From assembly GCF_022347685.1 (NCBI RefSeq), contig NZ_JAKRGF010000004.1, positions 308,380 through 372,379 of the forward strand: a stretch of 64,000 bases of DNA, in the 5' to 3' direction. Below are positions 59,132 to 64,000 of the stretch, one piece after another (position 1 is the stretch's first letter; each line of letters opens with the position of its first letter). The notes beneath the pieces are model-generated. The model saw only the letters and a list, made by a program, of their open reading frames with translations, did no database searches and was not told where the DNA came from. Origin of the DNA: Thalassobius sp. Cn5-15 (lineage in GTDB: Bacteria; Pseudomonadota; Alphaproteobacteria; Rhodobacterales; Rhodobacteraceae). The translations under genes were made by a program, and so were the position numbers.

Positions 59132-61474
59132 ATGACTGATGACATCGAAGATCCCCATATCGACCAGATCGAAGTGGCAGAGCCGCTGCGCCGCGCGATT
59201 GGCGACCGTTACCTGACCTATGCGCTCAGCACGATTATGCATCGCGCGTTGCCAGATGCCCGTGACGGTCTGAAACCAGTTCACCGCCGCATCCTGTACG
59301 CGATGCGCGAGCTGAAGCTGTCCGCAACTGGTGGTTTCCGTAAATCGGCGAAAATCTCTGGTGACGTGATGGGCAACTATCACCCCCACGGCGATGCGGC
59401 GATCTATGATGCGATGGCCCGTCTGGCGCAGGACTTCAACGTTCGCTACCCGCTGGTGGACGGTCAGGGCAACTTCGGCAACATCGACGGCGATAACCCT
59501 GCGGCCAGTCGATATACAGAGGCGCGGATGACCGCTGCCGCTGAGGCGCTGCTGGAGGGTTTGAACGAAAACGCCGTTGATTTCCGCGAAAACTACGACG
59601 GTACGCTGAGCGAACCGGTGGTTCTGCCGGCGGCCTTCCCGAATCTGCTAGCCAATGGTGCGGCAGGGATCGCGGTGGGCATGGCGACCAACATTCCGCC
59701 GCATAACATTGAGGAACTGATCGGCGCCTGTCTGCATCTGATTAAGACACCCGATGCCCGTGATGAGACGCTGCTGAACTACGTCCCCGGTCCGGATTTT
59801 CCCACCGGCGGCGTCATTGTTGAGCCGCGTGAAAACATCGCCAAGGCCTATGCCACCGGCCGCGGCAGCTTCCGCCTGCGCTGTAAGTGGGAGGTCGAGG
59901 ATCTTGGTCGTGGCACCTGGCAGATCGTGATCACCGAGATTCCGTATCAGGTGCAGAAGTCTAAGCTGATCGAAAAAATCGCGGAATTGATTCAGACCAA
60001 GAAAATACCGATTCTGGCCGATGTGCGCGACGAATCCGCCGATGACATCCGCCTGATTCTGGAGCCGAAGTCGAAGAATGTCGATCCGCAGGTGCTGATG
60101 AACCTGATGTTCCGCAGCTCGGACCTAGAGATCAAGTTTTCGCTCAACATGAACGTGCTGATCGACGGTGTGACGCCGAAGGTCTGTTCGCTGAAGGACG
60201 TGTTGCGTGCCTTCCTTGATCACCGTCGTGATGTGTTGCAGCGTCGCTCTAAACACCGGCTGGACAAGATCGACCATCGCCTTGAGGTGCTGGAGGGCTT
60301 GATCGTTGCCTTCCTTAACCTTGACCGCGTGATTGACATCATCCGCTATGATGACGCGCCGAAACAGGCGCTGATGGCGGAAGCGTGGGGCGATAAGAAA
60401 CCCCGCGCCACGGATGAGAGCGACTATCGTTCCCCGCTGCCTGCGAAAGGTGATGGCGAACTGACAGAGGTTCAGGCCGAAGCGATCCTGAACATGCGCT
60501 TGCGTAGCTTGCGCCGTCTGGAAGAGATCGAGCTGACCCGCGAACGAGACGCTCTGCTGGAAGAGCGTGCAGGCCTGTTGGAGTTGCTGAGCAGCGAAGA
60601 ACTGCAGTGGAGCCGCATCAGCGAAGAGCTGAAAGAGACCCGCAAGCAGTTTGGCCGCGCCTCCGAAGGTGGCAAACGTCGCAGCGCCTTTGCCGAGGCG
60701 GTCGAGGCCGAAGAGGTGCCGCTGGAAGCGATGATCGACCGAGAACCGATCACGGTGGTCTGTTCGCAGATGGGCTGGATCCGTGCCATGACCGGGCATA
60801 TCGACCTGACACGTGAGTTGAAGTTCAAGGACGGCGATGGCCCCCGTTTCATCTTCCACGCGGAAACGACGGATCGCCTGCTGGTCTTTGCCAGCAATGG
60901 CCGTTTCTACACTGTGCAGTCCTCTAACCTGCCCGGTGGTCGTGGTATGGGCGAACCGCTGCGCCTGATGGTTGATCTGCCCAATGAAGCGGACATAATC
61001 GATATCCTGATCCATAAACCGGGCCGCAAGCTGCTGGTCGCGTCAAGTGAGGGCAACGGATTTATGGTGGGTGAGGATGATGTTCTGGCCCAGACCCGAA
61101 CCGGTAAACAGGTGCTGAACGTCAAAGACGATATCAAAGCTCAGCTGGTGCGACCGATTGATGGCGACCACGTTGCGATTGTCAGCCAGAATGGCAAGTT
61201 CCTGGTCTTCCCTGTTGATGAACTGCCAGAAATGACCCGCGGTAAAGGCGTGCGCCTGCAGAAATACAATATGGCGCGTGGCCGTCAGGGGACGCTGGAA
61301 CTGGACGGTGGGCTTGGCGACATCACCACCTTCAACTGGGACGATGGTCTCAGCTGGGAAATGGGTGGCGGTAAGACACGGCACGAATCGGACATGTCCG
61401 ACTGGCTGGGCAAACGCGCTGGCGTGGGCAAGAAGGCGCCCTACGGCTTCCCACGTGATATGAAATTCACCTAA
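59132..61474 (+). CDS. parC: DNA topoisomerase IV subunit A
   Basis: Decatenase breakage-reunion subunit. The 780-residue protein has [24 protein letters not shown], the region [12 protein letters not shown], and the catalytic Tyr in RYTEARM. Three-quarters of the length is the catalytic core, and a degenerate C-terminal propeller follows. The positions of E. coli Ser80 and Glu84 are Ala89 and Asp93. parE is not adjacent. ATG 59132 fits the family start. Confidence 0.96.
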   Translation: MTDDIEDPHIDQIEVAEPLRRAIGDRYLTYALSTIMHRALPDARDGLKPVHRRILYAMRELKLSATGGFRKSAKISGDVMGNYHPHGDAAIYDAMARLAQDFNVRYPLVDGQGNFGNIDGDNPAASRYTEARMTAAAEALLEGLNENAVDFRENYDGTLSEPVVLPAAFPNLLANGAAGIAVGMATNIPPHNIEELIGACLHLIKTPDARDETLLNYVPGPDFPTGGVIVEPRENIAKAYATGRGSFRLRCKWEVEDLGRGTWQIVITEIPYQVQKSKLIEKIAELIQTKKIPILADVRDESADDIRLILEPKSKNVDPQVLMNLMFRSSDLEIKFSLNMNVLIDGVTPKVCSLKDVLRAFLDHRRDVLQRRSKHRLDKIDHRLEVLEGLIVAFLNLDRVIDIIRYDDAPKQALMAEAWGDKKPRATDESDYRSPLPAKGDGELTEVQAEAILNMRLRSLRRLEEIELTRERDALLEERAGLLELLSSEELQWSRISEELKETRKQFGRASEGGKRRSAFAEAVEAEEVPLEAMIDREPITVVCSQMGWIRAMTGHIDLTRELKFKDGDGPRFIFHAETTDRLLVFASNGRFYTVQSSNLPGGRGMGEPLRLMVDLPNEADIIDILIHKPGRKLLVASSEGNGFMVGEDDVLAQTRTGKQVLNVKDDIKAQLVRPIDGDHVAIVSQNGKFLVFPVDELPEMTRGKGVRLQKYNMARGRQGTLELDGGLGDITTFNWDDGLSWEMGGGKTRHESDMSDWLGKRAGVGKKAPYGFPRDMKFT

Positions 61475-61480
61475 TTTTTG

Positions 61481-61505
61481 CGGGCCCTTTGGGGCCCGTT
61501 TTTAT
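61481..61505 (+). terminator. terminator of parC
   Basis: CGGGCCC pairs with GGGCCCG across TTTG, then TTTTT. P450 transcription from the opposite strand can also stop here. Confidence 0.88.
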
Positions 61506-61513
61506 TTCTGCCC

Positions 61514-62899
61514 TTAGTCCAGCTTCTCCGCCTGCAACCATACGCCCCCGTCTGGTCGCAGAGTCAGGATCATCACTGGTTTCGGCGCGCGTCCTGCGAT
61601 GGGGGTGAAACGATAGCGCGCCAACAGCGTGGCGAGGATAATGACAGCCTCCTGCACGGCGAATGAAGCGCCGATGCAGATACGTGGCCCATCACCGAAG
61701 GGGAGGTAGGCGTAGCGGTTAATTGCCTTGCTGTCAGCGAAACGTTCGGGGCGGAACTGATTGGGATCATCCCACAGCAGGTGATTGCGATGTAGCGCGT
61801 AGATCGGCAACATGACCGTATCGCCGCGCCGGATGTCACGCCCGCACAGTGTATCGGGCGCCTGCGCTGTGCGCGACAAGATAGCGGCGGGTGGGTAAAG
61901 ACGTAGGGTCTCATCCACGATCTGGCGAACATAGGGTAGCTGAGGCAGGTGTTCGGCGCCAGCAACGCCTGACCCGATCGCAGCGCGGGCCTCTGCGTGG
62001 GCGCGGGCCTGCGCCTGTTGATCAAACCCCATCAGGTAAAGCGCCCAGCCCAGCGTCAGCGCTGTGGTTTCATGCCCTGCCACGATGAAGGTCAGCAGAT
62101 TGTCACGCAATTCGGCTGTGTGCATCTGGCGCTGAGTTTCCGGATCCTCTCCTGCCAGCAGCAAATCAAGGAGGTCTGGTGTGCTGCGCGGGCCAGTGCG
62201 CCGGCGGCCGTTGATGGCGTCATCTGCAACGCCTTTCATCTGTTTCAGCGCCTGTCCCTTCAGCACTCGCGCGGGCCGTGGCACCCAATCAGGCATGCCC
62301 AGCATATCCATAAGTGATACGCGCCCCGCCTCAGCAATATAGGCGTCAATGGCGCGGTGGATTGCGGCGCGGTCAAAGCCGTCATCGCCGGAAAAGGTGA
62401 CATCACTGATCACATCAAAGGTGGCGCGCACCATCTCATCCGCCATGTTCACCGCTCGTTGCCCAGCGGCGTCAATGCGCGCGCATGCGGCTTCTGCGGC
62501 GGCACTCATCACCGGTGCCAGATTGGTCACATTGCGATGTGAAAACACCGGCGCGGCAGCGCGGCGTTGCCAGCGCCAGTGGGCACCTTCGGCGATAAAG
62601 AGGGAATCACCTATGGCGGGGCGCAGCAGGTTTTTGGTCACCAGCGATTTCGGATAATCCTCGATCCGCTCCAGCAATACGCGACGCAGCGCCTCGGGCT
62701 CCATCACCATATGCCAGCGCCGCCCAGTGCGGCCGCTGACCATCGGCTGGCGGGTGGCAATCTCTGGCAGGATTGTCAGCAGGTTTTCCCGCGCTGCCTT
62801 TAGTGAGCGCAGCATGCCCCAGGGTTCGCGCACCAAGGGCACATGTACGGGCAGGGGCGCTGGTGGGGACGCGTTGGCAGGCTGCAGGATGTGTGGCAT
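61514..62899 (-). CDS. cytochrome P450
   Basis: A 461-residue monooxygenase. The I-helix motif is AGHETTA, the K-helix is ETLR, the PERF motif is present, and the haem loop is [10 protein letters not shown] with the Cys ligand. No ferredoxin or reductase gene lies nearby. The substrate is unknown. It is convergent with parC and divergent from the lipoprotein gene. Confidence 0.95.
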   Translation of the reverse strand: MPHILQPANASPPAPLPVHVPLVREPWGMLRSLKAARENLLTILPEIATRQPMVSGRTGRRWHMVMEPEALRRVLLERIEDYPKSLVTKNLLRPAIGDSLFIAEGAHWRWQRRAAAPVFSHRNVTNLAPVMSAAAEAACARIDAAGQRAVNMADEMVRATFDVISDVTFSGDDGFDRAAIHRAIDAYIAEAGRVSLMDMLGMPDWVPRPARVLKGQALKQMKGVADDAINGRRRTGPRSTPDLLDLLLAGEDPETQRQMHTAELRDNLLTFIVAGHETTALTLGWALYLMGFDQQAQARAHAEARAAIGSGVAGAEHLPQLPYVRQIVDETLRLYPPAAILSRTAQAPDTLCGRDIRRGDTVMLPIYALHRNHLLWDDPNQFRPERFADSKAINRYAYLPFGDGPRICIGASFAVQEAVIILATLLARYRFTPIAGRAPKPVMILTLRPDGGVWLQAEKLD

Positions 62900-63044
62900 G
62901 GTGGCCTCTGACTGTGTCTCTGCTCAACGATATAACCGCCACACTGCGCGGGGCAACGCCGGCGCAGCTAAACGGCGCATTTGCCAGTCTATGCTGTCTG
63001 GGCTAATGCTGCGGATGAAATGCGTTGTGGTGGAGGTTTCGCAG

Positions 63045-63725
63045 ATGATCATGCGTGTGTTGGCTGTTTTGTCGTTGGTTGGGGTGGTGGCCTGTTCGCC
63101 GACCGCAGATCTGGCGGAAAAACCGGTGCCTCTGGGTGATTTCTCCTTTGGTCATAACGTGGTGATCGCCAAAGACCCGGTCAAAGGTCCGCTTTCTCGC
63201 GGTGCAACCGAAGAAGAGTGGGTGGGCGCGCTGGAAACCGCGATCGGCACACGCTTTGATCAGTATGAGGGCGACCGGTTGTATCACTTTGGCGTTGCGG
63301 TGCAGGGCTATGTGCTGGCCCAGCCTGGCATTCCCGTTGTGGCGTCACCCAAATCTGTGCTGATCATCAATCTGGATGTTTGGGACGATGCCAAAGGCGT
63401 CAAGTTGAACGCTGAACCCAAGCAGATCACCGCGCTGGAGCGGATTTCCGGTGAAACCTTTGTTGGCTCCGGTCTGACCCAGTCGAAAGAGCAGCAAATG
63501 AAAAACCTCAGTGAAAATGCGGCACGGCTGATCAAGGTGTATCTGGAAAGTCAGCACAAAGAAGAGGGCTGGTTTGTGCCGGAGGCGGCGGCCCAGTCTG
63601 AACAGGCTTCAGAGGCGGATAGTGCTGCGACAGCAGAACGTGCAGACGTGATCGACCAAACGGTGCCTCTGTCGTCCGAACCTGCGGCGGCGGAAGGTGA
63701 ATTGACGCCTGCTGCGGCGTTGTAA
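63045..63725 (+). CDS. putative lipoprotein
   Basis: A 226-residue protein with a lipobox (VGVVACSP near residue 20). I do not recognise the domain. Visible are DFSFGHNVVIAKDPVKGPLSRGATEEEW and LIKVYLESQ, and an acidic Ala/Ser/Glu-rich tail of about 50 residues. GGAGG lies nine bases ahead of ATG 63045; the longer open frame upstream is out of context. Confidence 0.75.
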   Translation: MIMRVLAVLSLVGVVACSPTADLAEKPVPLGDFSFGHNVVIAKDPVKGPLSRGATEEEWVGALETAIGTRFDQYEGDRLYHFGVAVQGYVLAQPGIPVVASPKSVLIINLDVWDDAKGVKLNAEPKQITALERISGETFVGSGLTQSKEQQMKNLSENAARLIKVYLESQHKEEGWFVPEAAAQSEQASEADSAATAERADVIDQTVPLSSEPAAAEGELTPAAAL

Positions 63726-63790
63726 TCGGAAACCGCGACAGAAACGTCGCAGCGATAGGGGGCTAATGCATCTGAGGGTGCAACAGACGC

Positions 63791-64000
<210 letters not shown>

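Overview
The window looks like core chromosome of a marine alphaproteobacterium in the Rhodobacteraceae (Roseobacter group). Evidence: a five-gene F1 ATP synthase operon (atpHAGDC) without F0 genes, a stand-alone rpsD, an aromatic hisC-type aminotransferase next to prephenate dehydrogenase, GcvA-free Lrp/AsnC regulators set divergently to single enzymes, a CIRCE-controlled groESL, a solitary Hint-domain protein, and an intergenic GGGGGCGCTGCCCCC element of a kind I recall from roseobacters. Composition is even. I see no tRNA, rRNA, insertion sequence, prophage, CRISPR array or integrase. The genus cannot be fixed from the sequence alone.

Layout. 1-4.1 kb: katG (cut by the left edge) divergent from oxyR, then arginase divergent from an Lrp-type regulator. 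4.2-10 kb: an LpxR-like outer-membrane enzyme, a Hint-domain protein, rpsD with its own promoter and a structured leader, and a yqiJ-yqiK (flotillin) pair. 10-14.9 kb: an Lrp-type regulator divergent from a class V aminotransferase, then overlapping hisC, tyrC and an extensin-like gene. 15-19.8 kb: recQ, yaaA, an M23 peptidase and a DUF2125 gene. 19.9-23.4 kb: a ChaC-type cyclotransferase and a MotA/MotB-like pair with long coiled coils. 23.5-28.4 kb: atpHAGDC on the minus strand. 28.8-34.7 kb: methyltransferase, gloB, clpA, an MFS carrier and arfB. 34.7-34.9 kb: a structured RNA with a perfect Shine-Dalgarno, a tiny ORF, an anti-Shine-Dalgarno and a terminator. 34.9-39.5 kb: queuosine-precursor transporter, and a tightly packed MFS-mepA-phytase-like operon, then a thioesterase. 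39.6-50.8 kb: yggT, an H-type lectin, prs, an isomerase/hydrolase pair, ribF-ycgN-threonine aldolase, DUF2161, TraB/GumN, Mn-pyrophosphatase, SGNH hydrolase, HAD phosphatase and MaoC. 50.9-53 kb: groESL. 53.2-64 kb: tag, DMT exporter, etfBA, a STAS-like protein, a cobalamin adenosyltransferase with a HIG1-like membrane protein, SDR, parC, P450, a lipoprotein, and the first 42 codons of tuf.

Functional threads. Oxidative and protein stress are well represented (katG/oxyR, yaaA, groESL, clpA, arfB). Energy metabolism is present through F1 ATPase and ETF. Envelope remodelling is represented by mepA, the M23 peptidase, the LpxR-like protein, the extensin-like protein and the MotAB-like pair. No clear defence island or novel multi-gene system is present. 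The signals that deserve follow-up are the RNA element upstream of arfB, the MotAB/ZorAB-like pair, the rpsD leader, and several palindromic operator candidates in divergent promoters.
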